Assembly: GCF_008831285.2 (NCBI RefSeq)
Contig: NC_045140.1
Coordinates: 22,958,131 to 23,022,130, forward strand
Length of the DNA: 64,000 nt
Direction: 5' to 3'
Source of the DNA: Nymphaea colorata
Lineage: Eukaryota > Streptophyta > Magnoliopsida > Nymphaeales > Nymphaeaceae
Part shown: positions 40,341 through 52,219 of the stretch, piece after piece
How the letters are laid out: each line of letters begins with the position of its first letter
How positions within the stretch are numbered: the first letter of the stretch is position 1
The notes under the pieces: generated by a model
Told to the model about the DNA's origin: nothing
Database searches by the model: none
The model's input: only the letters and a program-made list of their open reading frames with translations
Translations under genes and position numbers: made by a program

Positions 40341-41671
40341 GGCTGAGTTGCCAACCTTGTTCATAAACTACAAAACTGTTGTTCATAAAAATATTTTTTC
40401 TAAAGCTAGATTGTCAAACTAGGTTCTTCTGGCTTTTGAAATTTAAGGATCTCACGGATCTTAAATTAGCCCAAGGGTAACCAAACGCTACCATAATATA
40501 AACAAACACTCGATTTTATCAATATGTGAAAATGGAGACTTCATATTTTCATTTTTTTGGGGAAGTGCCTTATATTTGAGGTTGAATGGAACAAGAGTCT
40601 GGCTTAAAATCATGGATCTATACTTCTAATGATTCTCATATCACCTCGGATCTCATATCCAAAGCTATCAAATGCCCCTTAAAGGTTCCAATGATGAAAG
40701 ATATTGATATACACTCTACCCAGTCCATAAAAAGCAGTCAATGTACTCTGAGTCTCTTGCCCAGTATTTGTCAATGGAGTGTGAATTAGGAGAAAAGATT
40801 GTTGTGTTGCGCTATACAAGCAAAACGTCAATATCACTTAATTAACAATACAAAAACAAGTGGTCAGATGTTTCATTATTTTTCTTCAGGCCTTTGAAAC
40901 TAAGGGGGCATGGGTGTTTGGATCATCATCTTTCAACCCCATTGTATTAAACTAGATTTTATGAAAACCAAGTTTTCTAATGAGTTTTAGAAGTTTTTTT
41001 TTTTGGGTGACACATGATTTTGAATAACCTACTATTTTTTTTACAAAATCAGGTTTTGTCAAAACTGAGTTTGATTTGATGGCACCCGAATAATCCAAAA
41101 AACCTGATTGATTTTGAAGTGTCATCCAAACACCCCCTAAATATTATTAATTGTTGAATTCCACATATAATTAAATAGTCAACAGGCAAGAAGGATTCCC
41201 TCGATCTCAAATTAATTTGTTAGGTTTGATTCCATTCAAACCATTTCTTTTTTAATGAAAGCACAATGACATGACAAGGGCAGTCAATGTGACTTAAATA
41301 CATTTGGCCTGACCATCATAAAAGTCGACGATAACCACATTTTCCTACAAATTTTTCTGGGAACCCCGTAGACGCCACATCTTGGTTGGCTGATCGTGAA
41401 TCTCTCGTGTCTAACGGAAAATGTGAATTTAAAACAGTGGCGTACTCGATTCATACAAGTGTAAAATATGATGCAATCACTTAGTTGGTTAATTGGTGAA
41501 TCTCCAATCTGTCACATTGATCGATGTTGACCAATGAACAAATGAAAAAGAAGGACTAAAAAATATTGAAATGCCTACGCTGGTCAAATAATATTTCTAA
41601 TACAGCTTTAAGTCTAACTACATTCCCACAACTTTGTTAGGGATACTACTCTTTTCTGCATTATATCTATC

Positions 41672-41865
41672 AAAGAGTTGAGCCATGATTTTTTTTAGAG
41701 CGGGCTGAACATTCCAACTTCTGGATCTGGGTAAGGCCAAACTGAATTCGAATCCAAACAATACATGGCGCAACTAAAATTTTTTAATTTTTTCAACCTT
41801 TTTTTTTTCAATTGGCTGGGGTGGGGCCATGGCCTAAGTGGCCCTTCCTCTCCCTCCGCCCCTGA
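41672..41865. mobile_element. hAT-like MITE, 194 bp, in module B copy 1 only
   Basis: It starts AAAGAGTTGAGCCATG (degenerate) and ends CCTCCGCCCCTGA, the usual GGGGCGGAG end in inverse. 8-bp direct repeats TATCTATC (41664-41671) and TATCGATC (41866-41873) flank it. The matching place in module B copy 2 (about 47770) lacks it, so it inserted after the modules duplicated, or left almost no trace on excision. Confidence 0.65.
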
Positions 41866-43439
41866 TATCGATCAGGGAGCAATAATGTCGAAAGACTAGA
41901 AACAAACAGTGGGCTAAGGCCGGACGACGGCCTTCGTAAACTCTCGCTCACCAAAAAAAAAATGAAAGCATCTAACGACATTGAAAATAGGCAAATTCAG
42001 GAATCCGTATCCCCATTGGATTACAACCCTCCCACCAATGCACGAAGGTGAAAAACAGTCTTCGTCCTTAAAATTATTTGAATACTTCTTTTACATTTTG
42101 AAAATATCGCATGATTTGAGTGACAGAACTAATAACTTAACCAAGCATCAAGTACTCCCACATGTATAAATACACGTTGAGTTCATTAGACCCTACAATA
42201 ATTGGTGATTGGTGAGACTCTCATATACATTACTGGCATTAATGGAGAAGAAGCCAAGTATATTACTTTGGCCAACTTTGGCCAAGTAATATAAATTCAT
42301 ACTATCGCTCTCCATGTTGTGTGTGTGATGAAATAAGAATATATAATTAGATATAATAATAATTGGATGGCCGAGAAACCCTCAGCTACCCTGCGCATCT
42401 CAGCTACCCTGCGCATCATCCAATCACATGGCATAAGGTAGCATCTGAGCTTCCTCATATGGGAGATCTGACGAGTGACGCCTTTGAATTTTTTTTAATA
42501 CAAAGACATTACACACACACTTCCTCAGATCCGGCTGGCCGGAGCCAGCTTTTTAGGGCCTGGGCCCGATGTCCAGGCCCTAAAGCTCGAGAATATGGTA
42601 CTCCGTTCTCGTCTCCCATCATTCATTTGGAGAAAGAAGTACTGTCACATATTTTAGAGGAAGAAGAACAACAATGAGAAGGAAGGAAGGAAAGACGCAA
42701 ACCTTGTGGTTTTTTATGGGTGAAAGATTTCTATCCCTGGCTTCTGTTCTTGCTTTTTCTCCAAGAGTGACTTTGCTGTTGTCCGACCGTCCTGTTCAGT
42801 CAATACGCGTCATTTAGAGATCAAGACAGACATGCAAGGATTAGGACAGGAGAAGGGACAAATCGAACAACGCATTCAAACTAAAAGGATTATATATCTA
42901 CAAATATTTTCAGATTTTGAAGATGCCAATTAAACTATATATGTGGGCCATTGACGAAGACATGAGCTCTTTTGAGTTGCTTTCCCGAACAAGTGCACGC
43001 ATGGGTGGCTGCCAACCACGCTCGGTTATGACCTTTGTGTGCTGCAAAGAAGAAGAAAAGAAGGTGAACAAATGAACAAAGGAGGGATATTTTCTAGAAC
43101 CGGTGGATGGCTCTTTGGCTTCATTCCGCAGAATTCCATCAAATGAAATTCAACAAGGAAAGCTGAACTAAATCTGACCCATTTAATACCTAGTTATTGT
43201 CTCTTTCTTGTAGTTGCAATGAGGAGTTATAATTTTGCTTTCTTTTCACCTAAATGTAAAATAACTTGAAAATTTTTTCCTACATGCATCGTGGAGTCCA
43301 TTGATCAACTACCCACTGTTTCTATGAACAACAGTTTTGTAGTTTACGAACAAGGTTGGTAACTCAGCTTTCTCAGTCTTTCTCTCTCTAGTTGGATGCA
43401 GGGGTGGAACCCAGGGGGCTTGCATGGGTCCTAACCCCA

Positions 43440-43581
43440 CCTCAAAAGTTTTTTTTGTCATATTTTTGTTTCTCTTCTTCTTTCTTCTTTCTTCTTCTTC
43501 TTCTTCTTCTTCTTCTTCTTCTATATCCTTCTTTGACTTTTAAGAGAATGACAAATTATTTTGACGTAGAAAAATACTCGG
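43440..43581 (+). pseudogene. Protease intron 2 / exon 3 boundary fragment
   Basis: The (TTC)n-rich tract, TTAAGAGAATGACAAATTAT and the acceptor ACGTAG followed by the first 12 bases of exon 3 (encoding KNTR) match intron 2 and exon 3 of the intact gene. Homology then stops abruptly at 43581 and module C begins. A recombination point lies within the exon. Confidence 0.75.
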
Positions 43582-46000
43582 AGACCGGCTTGAGCACAGC
43601 CAGCCCTAACCAAGCTTCGAGTTCCAGAGAAACTAGAATCCGACCTGATTGTAGGGAAGGGTCTGTAGCCCTTTCGAATTCATTCATATTTGTTTTCCAA
43701 AATTCAAGTTTGGAAACCCAAGTTAGGAATCGAATCCAGTAAATTGTGGACATCCAAAGCTGGATCCACCAAAAAGCAACCTCCACAAATTTACACAAAG
43801 GCACAATCCGAAGCTCGAGTGGCCGGAAGTTCAAATCTAAACCTCCGGGAAACTATTGTCCGTCCTCCATTATTGGTGGTTATCTTGTTGTTGGGACTAA
43901 AATATATACGTTCGGGGTTCTCGTGTATAGTGTATATATATATATGTGTGTGTGTGCATGCGCGTGTGATTTCTTTATTGCAAGGCGCCACACAAACCAG
44001 ATATTAATGAGGATGAAGTCATGGCAGATTGGGTTTTAATTAAGTTGGGAGGGAGCATTAGCTTCCTTAAACACGCGGAGAACTAGTTGCATATGCGGAC
44101 GCCCACCTGGTAAGAGAAGAGGATAAACATGTGGCTTTCTAGGATCAATCCTTTTTTACGCATCGAATCCGAAAGATTGCTGGACAGGCATACTTAGGTT
44201 TCCAAAAACTGGTCTGCCTTAATTAATAACTGTTCAATGAGTTTGAAGCGGTCTTATTCAAAAGAGAAATACCTGCAAAGTTAACAAAAACAAACGATTT
44301 ATTTGATTTGTTATCAATATGATAGATAATTAATAAATAAGATTATCTCTTTTTTCCAACTTGAAAGCGAGTCAGCACTACCCAATATGATAAAGATAAC
44401 ACAAGTTCATATTTAATATAACATCTTCAACACCAGCGAAAATTTTCGAACGGAACTGAAAGCAGGGTCTTGCAAATAGTTTGTCAGTTCTAAATTCCTT
44501 TTGCTTCATGAGTAAAAGTTGGCAACATGTTACATAATAATAATAATAATAATAGAAACCATGTCCAGGCAATCAAACTCTAAACAAGTTCTCAAATATT
44601 AATTACATTTGGCTCGAACATCATAAACATCGGGCGGTTCCAGCTATAGGATACCATCTCATTTAACAAAATCCTTTTACTCCGCTTTAAATGTTTATTC
44701 GTTATTTAAGTGTTTTATGTAAACATTTAATTTAATTTAATATATTTTTAAAATTTTTGCTGTAAACATCCATGTGGGTTCCAAGCTCTTGCGCTATTTT
44801 TTTTCATTACTAATTTTCCTTAACGTAATGGATGCCACATCCTAGTTGGCTAATTAATTGTGAATATGCAGTGGGTGTCACACATGTTGAATGACAGGCA
44901 ACTAAGTGAAAATGAGAACCATTTAAAAAAAAAAAAGTGGCGTACTCAATCATACCACATTCAACATACAATAATGTTTAGATTATGGCAATGCATATGA
45001 TTTTCCTTTCACGAACGAAATAGTCCTCATCTTTTCAGTTTGAATATTTTGTTCAAAATATTTCCATTTATTAATAATCAAACTGCACATATCGAGTACT
45101 TTATGATCATTTTGTGTGGATGAGCTCTGCGGTCACTAAGCCCCTACGATACGTGTTGAGACTCACCTATACATATTACTGCTGCAATTACTGGAGAAGA
45201 AGCTAAATGTAAGTAATGGGTCCAGTAAATTTAAATTTCCATTCTCTCCCCACAAGTCATGCATGGGTGATGCAGTAAAAGGCTGTGTCACATGAACGCG
45301 TATGGTTGAATTGAATATTGATTGGATATCCATAATTAATATTTTTGATTTGATTGCCCATCTATTCAGTTAGATCTGATAAACAAACTCAGATCCAAAA
45401 TCTAATCAAATCTGAAAATAGTATGCAATTTCATAACTAAATTCCTTGAAGCATGTGTTGGAAGTGAAATCCAATGAAAATTGCACATGTTCATTAATGT
45501 TTATCCCATGAGGTTGGACTTGGGGTTGGTGCAATAGGTAGTGTAAAGGTTGGTAGATGGTTAATATCTGTTTTGAATTATAGAAGTGTTGAGTTTTAGA
45601 GGTACCAACTTTTTGCACTGTAAAAAAGAAAACATCAATATACAAGTTAACGAATAATGAGACGTCACCCGTAAGACACCGGATGCAGATCTCAACGGAT
45701 AAAGGAATGATGAGGTATCAGCTCTCTTGTTGGGTAGTAAGCTGAAATACTTTTACATCTCACCAAACATTGCATATAAATGTAAGACTTTGCACTAGTG
45801 AGATCAATAAAAATCCAACTTTAGTTTTGTAACAGAAGGACTCCATTAAACTGAATTCAAATTCAAATTTGGATCTATTTACACCAGGACTCCACTAAAT
45901 CTGAATCCTTATCACATCCACATATATTGTCTCCTAATTACAGCCGGAGATTATATCCTCTAATTCCTTTCAGCTCAGCTGCACACTCTTTTAACCGATT
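43582..46000 (+). repeat. Module C, copy 1 (inverted relative to 55770-61070)
   Basis: The reverse complement follows 61070-55770 closely, apart from a 2.47-kb hAT-like insertion there. Matching landmarks include CGATACGTGTTGAGACTCA, the block around TTGGACTTGGGGTTGGTGCA, and the protease promoter module at 45660-46000. The (TAA)n run at 44537-44556 pairs with (TTA)n at 59697-59730. Confidence 0.8.
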
Positions 46001-46539
46001 AGGACGGGTCTCCTCTCACCAGTAAACAAAGCTGGTTATGTGTCCACCTGTGTGTTTGCACATGGGTAAGGAATGATTAAAATGTCTTAATTAAAGTTAA
46101 AAGGGAAGATTTTTGAAAAGATACAGTGAAAAATATTAAACAAAACTAAAAGGTACATAGGTTTTAAGAAAATGTCTAAAATACCACAGAGGTGTGCATG
46201 TACCTCAATTTCAATTAATGGACGAAATTTCTGGTTAGTACAAATATTGTGGAGCTGGTTACGTGCACATGGGGTGTGCACGAAAAATCGGTGCACATGG
46301 TTGGAAACGACCAAATACCCTCATTAAAATTATAAGAAGAAATTTTTAAAAAGGGCAAAAAAGGATTGCAATATAGTGAAAATGTCTACTCTTTTATTAA
46401 AAATTTCAAAAAATGGCCCCACCCCACTTTGGTGTATGTTCGGTGGGTTTACACCTCCTGCTCTGCCTGTAAAGGGAGGAGGCCGAGAGCTCTCCCATGG
46501 TAAGCCTATCGACATTGGCAACGTATTCAGTTCTCCATC

Positions 46540-46773
46540 TCTCTCTAACCCTCAAACAACTCTTGGTCAAGTTTTAGATTTGAGGTGGTGACAAGCAGAG
46601 GGAGTTGTAAGCCGGTTTTCTTCTTATTCTTTCATACAGTAGTTTTTCTTCTTTTTGTAGGGCCGTATTTTATTTTATGATCTTATTTGTCCCGGGATAT
46701 TTTTCTGGATTTTCCTTATAGGATATTGAAATAATTTTAGCCATGGAATGGCTTTGCTGCTGGTTTGCCTGCT
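46540..46773 (+). pseudogene. Protease promoter plus first codons, truncated
   Basis: About 46545-46742 matches 50510-50733, upstream of another protease copy (CTCAAACAACTCTTGGTCAA, GACAAGCAGAGGGAGTTGTA). After the ATG at 46743 only a deleted signal-peptide start remains (ATGG then AATGGCTTTGCTGCTGG). At 46774 it is joined to module B. Confidence 0.7.
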
Positions 46774-49066
46774 CTGAATCTCTTGCCCAGTGTTTGTCAA
46801 TGGAGTGTGAATTAGGAAAAAAAGATTGTCGTGCTATGCTATATAAGTAAAACGTTAATATCGCTTAATTGACAATACAGAAACAAGAGGTCAATTATTT
46901 TTCTATAGTCCTTAGAAACTGAGGGGGCGTGGGTGTTTGGATCATCATTTTCCAATACAATTGTATTAAAACTAGATTTTATGAAAACCAAGTTTTTTAA
47001 TGAGTTTTTTTTTTTTTTGGGGGGGGGGGGGGGGGAGATGACACATGTTTTTGAATAACCTAAAGGGAAGAAAATTTTTTACTTTATTTTTACAAAATCA
47101 GGTTTTGTCAAAACTGAGTTTGATTTGATGGCACCCAAATAATCCAAAAACCTGATTGGTTTTGAAGTTTCATCCAAACACACCTTAAATATTATTAATT
47201 GTTGAATTCCAAGTATAGTTAAATAGTCAACAGGCAAGAAGGATTCCCTCTATCTCCAATTAATTTGTTAGGTTTCGATTCCATTCAAACCAACCCTTCC
47301 AAGAAATTCGCCACACATGCTCAATTGAACAAAAGCAACCTGTTTTCTTTTTTAAAGGAAGTGCAATGGCAACGGCAGTCAATCCCTAAATAAGTTGTTA
47401 ATTGCATGTGGCTTCTTAATTACATTTGGCCTGACCTTCATAAAAGTCGACGATGACCACATTTTCTCACAAATTTTTTTGTGAACTTTGTGGACGCCAC
47501 ATCTTGGTTGGCCGATCATGAATCCCTTGCAACTAACAGAAAAATGTGAATTTAAAACAGTGGCGTACTCAGTTTGTACAAATGTAAAATATGACGCCAT
47601 CTCTTAGTTGGTTAATTGGTGAATCTCCAATCTGTCATATCGATACAAATGAAGAAGAAAAACAAAAAATATTGGAATGCCTATGCTGATCAAATAATAT
47701 TTCTAGTGCAGCTTTAAGTCTAACTGCATTGCCACAGCTTTCTTTAGTATACTACTATTCTGCATAATATCAGCCACGAAGCAATAATGTCGAATGACAA
47801 GAAACAAGGGTTGGCTATGGCCGAATGGCGGACTGCATAAAATCTAGCTTACCCATACAAGTAGATATACTTTTGGCCAATTAATTTAAAATCATATTAT
47901 CACTCTCCATGTTCTGTACGTGATGAAATAAGAATATATAATTGGATCTAATAATAATTAGAGGGCACAGCAACCCTCAGCTACCCTGCGTGTCATCCAA
48001 TCACACGGCATAAGGTGGCTTCTCCCTTTTTCTTCATATGGGGGATATTACGACTTCCATTTTTTTTTAAATATAAAGACATTATACACACACTTCCTCG
48101 GATCGGGCTGACCGGAGCCAGTTTTTGAGGGCCCAGGCCCTAAAGCTCGAGCATATGGTACTCCGTTCTCGTCTCCCATCAATCATTTGGATAAAGAAGT
48201 ACCGTCACATATTTTAGAGGAAGAAGAACAGCCATGAGAATGAATGAGAAGGAAGGAAGGAAAGACGCAAACCTTGAGGGTTTTTTATTGGTGAAATATT
48301 TCGTTCTTGCTTTTACTCCAAGAGTGACTTTGCTGTTGTCCGACCGTCCTGTTCAGTCAATATGTGCAACTTAGAGAACAAGACAGTCATGCAAGGATTA
48401 ATACAGGAGAAGGGACAAATAGAACGATGCATTCAAACTAAAAAGATTATATATCTACAAACATTTTCAAATTTTGAAAATGCCAATTAAACTATATGTG
48501 CGGGCCATTGACGAAGACATGAGTTCTTTTGAATTTCTTTCCCGAACAAGTGCATGCATGGGTGGCTGCCAACCACGCTCGATTATGAGCTTTGTGTGCT
48601 GCAAAGAATAAAAGGAGGTGAACAAATGAACAAAGGAGGGATATTTTCTAGAACAGGTGGATGGCTCTTTGGCTTCATTCCGCAGAGTTCCATTAAATGA
48701 AATTCAACCAGGAAAGATGGCCTAAATCTGACCCATTTAATACATAGTTATTGCCTCTTTCTTGTAGTTGCAATGCGGAGTTATAATTTTGCTTTCTTTT
48801 CCTACATGCATCGTGGAGTCCATCGATCAACTACCCACTGTTTTTATGAAGAACAGCTTTGTAGTTTATGAACATGGTTGCTAACTCAGCTTTCTCTCTC
48901 TTTTTCTCTCTCTAGGTGGTTGCAGGGGCGGAGCACGGGGAGGGCCCATGGGCCTGACCCCACCTCAAAAGTTTTTCTTCGTTTTATTTTTGTTTCTCTT
49001 CTTCTTCTTCTTCCATATCCTTTTTTTTTTTTTTTTACTTTTAAGAGAATGACAAATCATTTTTGA
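46774..49066 (+). repeat. Flanking module B, copy 2
   Basis: Direct copy of 40740-43581 without the 194-bp MITE. It contains a T14 run followed by a G17 run at about 47005-47035. It ends in the protease intron-2 tract, which here continues into exon 3. Confidence 0.85.
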
Positions 49067-50045
49067 CGTACAAAAATACTTGGGTCGTTACAATTGATTG
49101 ATTATGATTATGCACCTTTATATAATGAAGAAGCACCCAGAAATGCAATCGCTCACCAACCAACCTGTGAGTGTGTTTACATCCAAGGATCATGCAGGGA
49201 TTTTCAGAACTATAAATCTGTGAGTTCATTAATATTCTATTTTTTAAAAAAAATTGTGAATTTAGTCATATAAAGGCATTATATTGATTACTTTTTCTTC
49301 TATTTTTATTTTTTTTGGTATGTGTTTTCACTTGATCATCTGCATCCAAGATTGATCATGCGATTGTAACTGTCCGATATGGAAGCGACAATGGTGGGGT
49401 GAGGGGGATTACATTAAAATTAGGGCTGGGCCCCAGGCCGGGCTGCCAGCGGGGGCCCAGGACCCAGCCCGGTTTGTTCTCGGTCTCGGCCCGGCCCGAT
49501 TCGGCTCGTTAAAGATTAATTTTTTTAAATTTTTTATTTTAATAAATATATATTTATTACTAACAAATATATTTTATATTTGAAAAATATTTTATTATAA
49601 CCGGGCCAGGTCCGGTCGGGCTTGGGCCCGGGTTTCAGATATCTATGGTGTTGCAACCTACCCTTAAACCTGGGCATCGGGTTGGCCTGATGCTTAAAAC
49701 CCAAGCCCGACTGGGTTACAATAAAAAAATGTTTTTGTAAATACAAAATAATTTTTTGAATATAAAATATATTTTTAATAATAAAATATATATTTTTAAT
49801 AAAACAAAAATCATTTTTATTCTTTATCATGTCAAATCTGACCGGTTGGGCCAGCCAGGACCGTTTGGTACCCAACCCAATGCCCAGGTCTACCTAACAC
49901 TCCACGTGTTGTTGCATGGTTGAAGGAGAGGGCATGTGCATTCAATGGGGTTGCTGCCCATTAAAATCGGCTATATGCTGTGAGGATCATCGCACCTGCT
50001 GCCCTCATGACTATCCTATCTACAATGTTGCTCAGCACACAAGGT
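48967..50045 (+). pseudogene. RD21-type protease pseudogene, exons 3-4, with insertion
   Basis: The exon 3 acceptor, TAG in the intact gene, reads TAC here (about 49067). Exon 3 follows with VVTID then a stop, and further on QPVSV-like and RDFQNYK-like remnants to the GTGAGT donor. Exon 4 starts near 49320 (VFT, then DHAIVTVRYGSDNG), is broken at about 49421 by foreign sequence, and resumes near 49899 with the granulin cysteines (CCCMVE to CCPHDYP), ending at the AAG|GTAAC donor. Not functional. Confidence 0.85.
49422..49898. mobile_element. GGGCCGGGC-type insertion inside protease pseudogene exon 4
   Basis: About 480 bp starting TTAGGGCTGGGCCCCAGG and ending CAATGCCCAGGTCTACC, GC-rich at both ends and AT-rich in the middle. 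It replaces about 100 bp of coding sequence. The ends are roughly inverse to each other. A clear target duplication is not visible, so the class is uncertain. A related AT/GGGC sequence is near 61080-61300. Confidence 0.5.
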
Positions 50046-50089
50046 AACAAACCAAAGATATCATTTCTAACCCTCCTTATTTACAATTT

Positions 50090-50480
50090 TCAGTTTGAAT
50101 ATTTTGTTCAAAATATTTCCATTATTTTGAACACCAACACTAACAATCAAACTGCACATATCTAATACTTTCTGATCATTTTGTGTATAGCCCCTACGAT
50201 ACGTGTTGAGACTCACTGAAGCTAAATATAAATATAAATTTCCATTCTCTCTCCCCATAATTCATGCATGGGTGATGCAGTAAAGGGCTGTGTCACATGA
50301 ACGCGTATGCTTGAATCGAATATTGATTGGATATCCATAATTCATAAGGTGTGGAGTTGGCGTTATTTGATATTTTTGATTTGATTGCATATCTATTCAG
50401 TTGGATCTGATAAACAAACTCAGATCCAAAATCTAATCAAATCTGAAAATAGTATGCAATTTTGACCAAAATATACACCA
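50090..50480 (+). repeat. Module C fragment, third copy
   Basis: Direct match to about 45030-45430 (TCAAACTGCACATATC, CGATACGTGTTGAGACTCAC, TTGATTTGATTGC) with internal deletions. Confidence 0.75.
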
Positions 50481-50504
50481 ATCAAAATAGTACTCAATCT
50501 GAAA

Positions 50505-51265
50505 ATAGTATTCTCATGTCTCTCTAGCCCTCAAACAACTCTTGGTCAAGTTTTAAGTTTCAAGTGGTGACAAGCAGAGGGAGTTGTAGGCGGGTTGCCT
50601 TCTTATTCTTTTTCTTATTCTTTCATACAATAGTTCTTCTTCTTTTTGTAGGGCTATATTTTATTTTGTGATCTTATATGCTCCTGGATATTTTTCTAAA
50701 TTTTCCTTGTAGGTTGTTGAGATCATTTCAGCCATGGCATCCAGTGCAATGACTTTGCTGCTGGTAAATAGTCACGATGAGCAAAACTTCGGTGGTCAGA
50801 GGAGTGATCAAGAGGTGAAAAAGCTATCCAAGAAGTGGATAGCAATGCACGACAAATTCTACAATGGTTTGATAGAGAGGGAGCAGAGATTTGGAATATT
50901 CAAAGACAACGTGTTGTACATCGACCAACATAATGCTGGAAGCCACTCCTACAAGCTGGGGCTCATCCGGTTCTTTGATCTCACTAACGAAGAATATCGC
51001 TCGACTTACTTACGCATCAGAATGGATGAGAACAGAGAGCCGGTGCCTTCACCAAGCCGACGCTACGAAGTCCAAGAGGGAGAACAACTTCATAGCTAGA
51101 TAGACTAAAGGGCTCTTAGTGCAGTTGTGTAGATTGTGATACCACCTACAGCCGGACTGCAATGGCGGGTACAAAGCTTATGTTTTCCAACTCATTATCG
51201 ACCATGGATGTATAAACAAAATTATCCTTACATGGTAATTGATGGCATCTACAATATTTGATAGG
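50505..51265 (+). pseudogene. RD21-type protease pseudogene, promoter and exons 1-2
   Basis: The upstream module 50505-50733 leads to the ATG at 50734. Exon 1 encodes MASSAMTLLLV, then lacks the rest of the signal peptide, and continues with the prodomain (REQRFGIFKDNVLYIDQHN, a complete ERFNIN series) to YEVQEGEQLHS and a stop at 51099. Exon 2 traces follow at about 51125-51265 (VDCDTTY, then frameshifted) without an intact CGSCW. Exon 1 could still yield a 121-residue prodomain-like peptide. An orphan inhibitor-like prodomain is conceivable but unproven. Confidence 0.8.
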
Positions 51266-52219
51266 TAACAATTCCTTCTTCTTCAATCATGACTTAAGAG
51301 ATGACAACTTATTTCAATATTAAAAAAAAAAAATCGGGACGTTCAAATTGAGGGTTACTAATATGCACCACGATAGGATGAAAAAATGATGAAAATGACA
51401 ATTGCCCACATGACTTTAAGTGTTTCGACTGAAGGATGATCAGGGCAGGATTTCTAACTCTATCAATCTATCAATCAATGAGTTCCTTTTAACATTACAC
51501 TTCTTTTTGGGACATTTTTTGAGGCCCCGATTGATGGCCTGGATTTTTTTGAGGGAAGGTTTTTTCAAGGGAAAAAATCCACGGTAAACCGTCTACTTAG
51601 GCAAATTTTCCTTTTTCCTAATATAGGCCATGCTTGATGGCCTTGAATTTTTTTTCAGGATAAAAAATTCATTGTTTGATAGAAAATTTTTTCATGGAAA
51701 ATTAATATGACCGTTAAACTTCACCAACCCTCATCAATATCCAACGAGAACTCATCAATATCCAACAAGAACTAATTGATGTAAGATGGAAAACCATGCT
51801 GTAATCAAGACTCAGAATAACAAATTGCAGAAGTAATGCTACAGAAAGGCACGAATTGCTTTCCTTTTATTAGCTTAATCAAGCACAATTACTTCCCAAT
51901 CTTGAGTAACCAAATCCGCTTTCAATACTCAAAGCTGCACGAATCAGTGGAAACAAGGGAAGAAAAGCAGGAAGTTTTCATGTCATTAAGGTCACCAACA
52001 CCTCAATTTTCACGGTGACCATGGCGATAAACTGCCATGCGCACTCCAACAGAACACCGATGAGAGATACACGGCAGCTGTTCTACCATTTGACACAAGA
52101 TCCCACAACTGTCCCACCATTGACAGAAGATCCTTGACACTATTATTGACATACTAAAACAAGAAAAGCCACCGCTCCTGTCATCACACAAGAGGCAACA
52201 GCCACTTAGCCTCTTAAAG
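51266..52219. other. Intergenic region without a recognisable gene
   Basis: AT-rich. Two similar segments (GATGGCCTGGATTTTTTT near 51533 and GATGGCCTTGAATTTTTTTT near 51635) suggest a short degraded repeat. No gene seen. Confidence 0.4.

Larger units (their letters stand above)
40740..43581 (+). repeat. Flanking module B, copy 1
   Basis: Collinear with 46774-49066 over more than 2 kb. Shared strings include TGGAGTGTGAATTAGGA at the left, GGTGTTTGGATCATCAT, and near the right end a protease intron-2 piece. The copies differ by indels, including a MITE at 41672-41865 present here only. No gene within it is supported; the ORF at 42363-42677 has no known domain. Confidence 0.85.

Noticed and set aside
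40204-40422. ORFs encoding IYIYIY / RERERE runs (also 37017-37084 and 54160-54202)
   Set aside because: Translated microsatellites, not genes.
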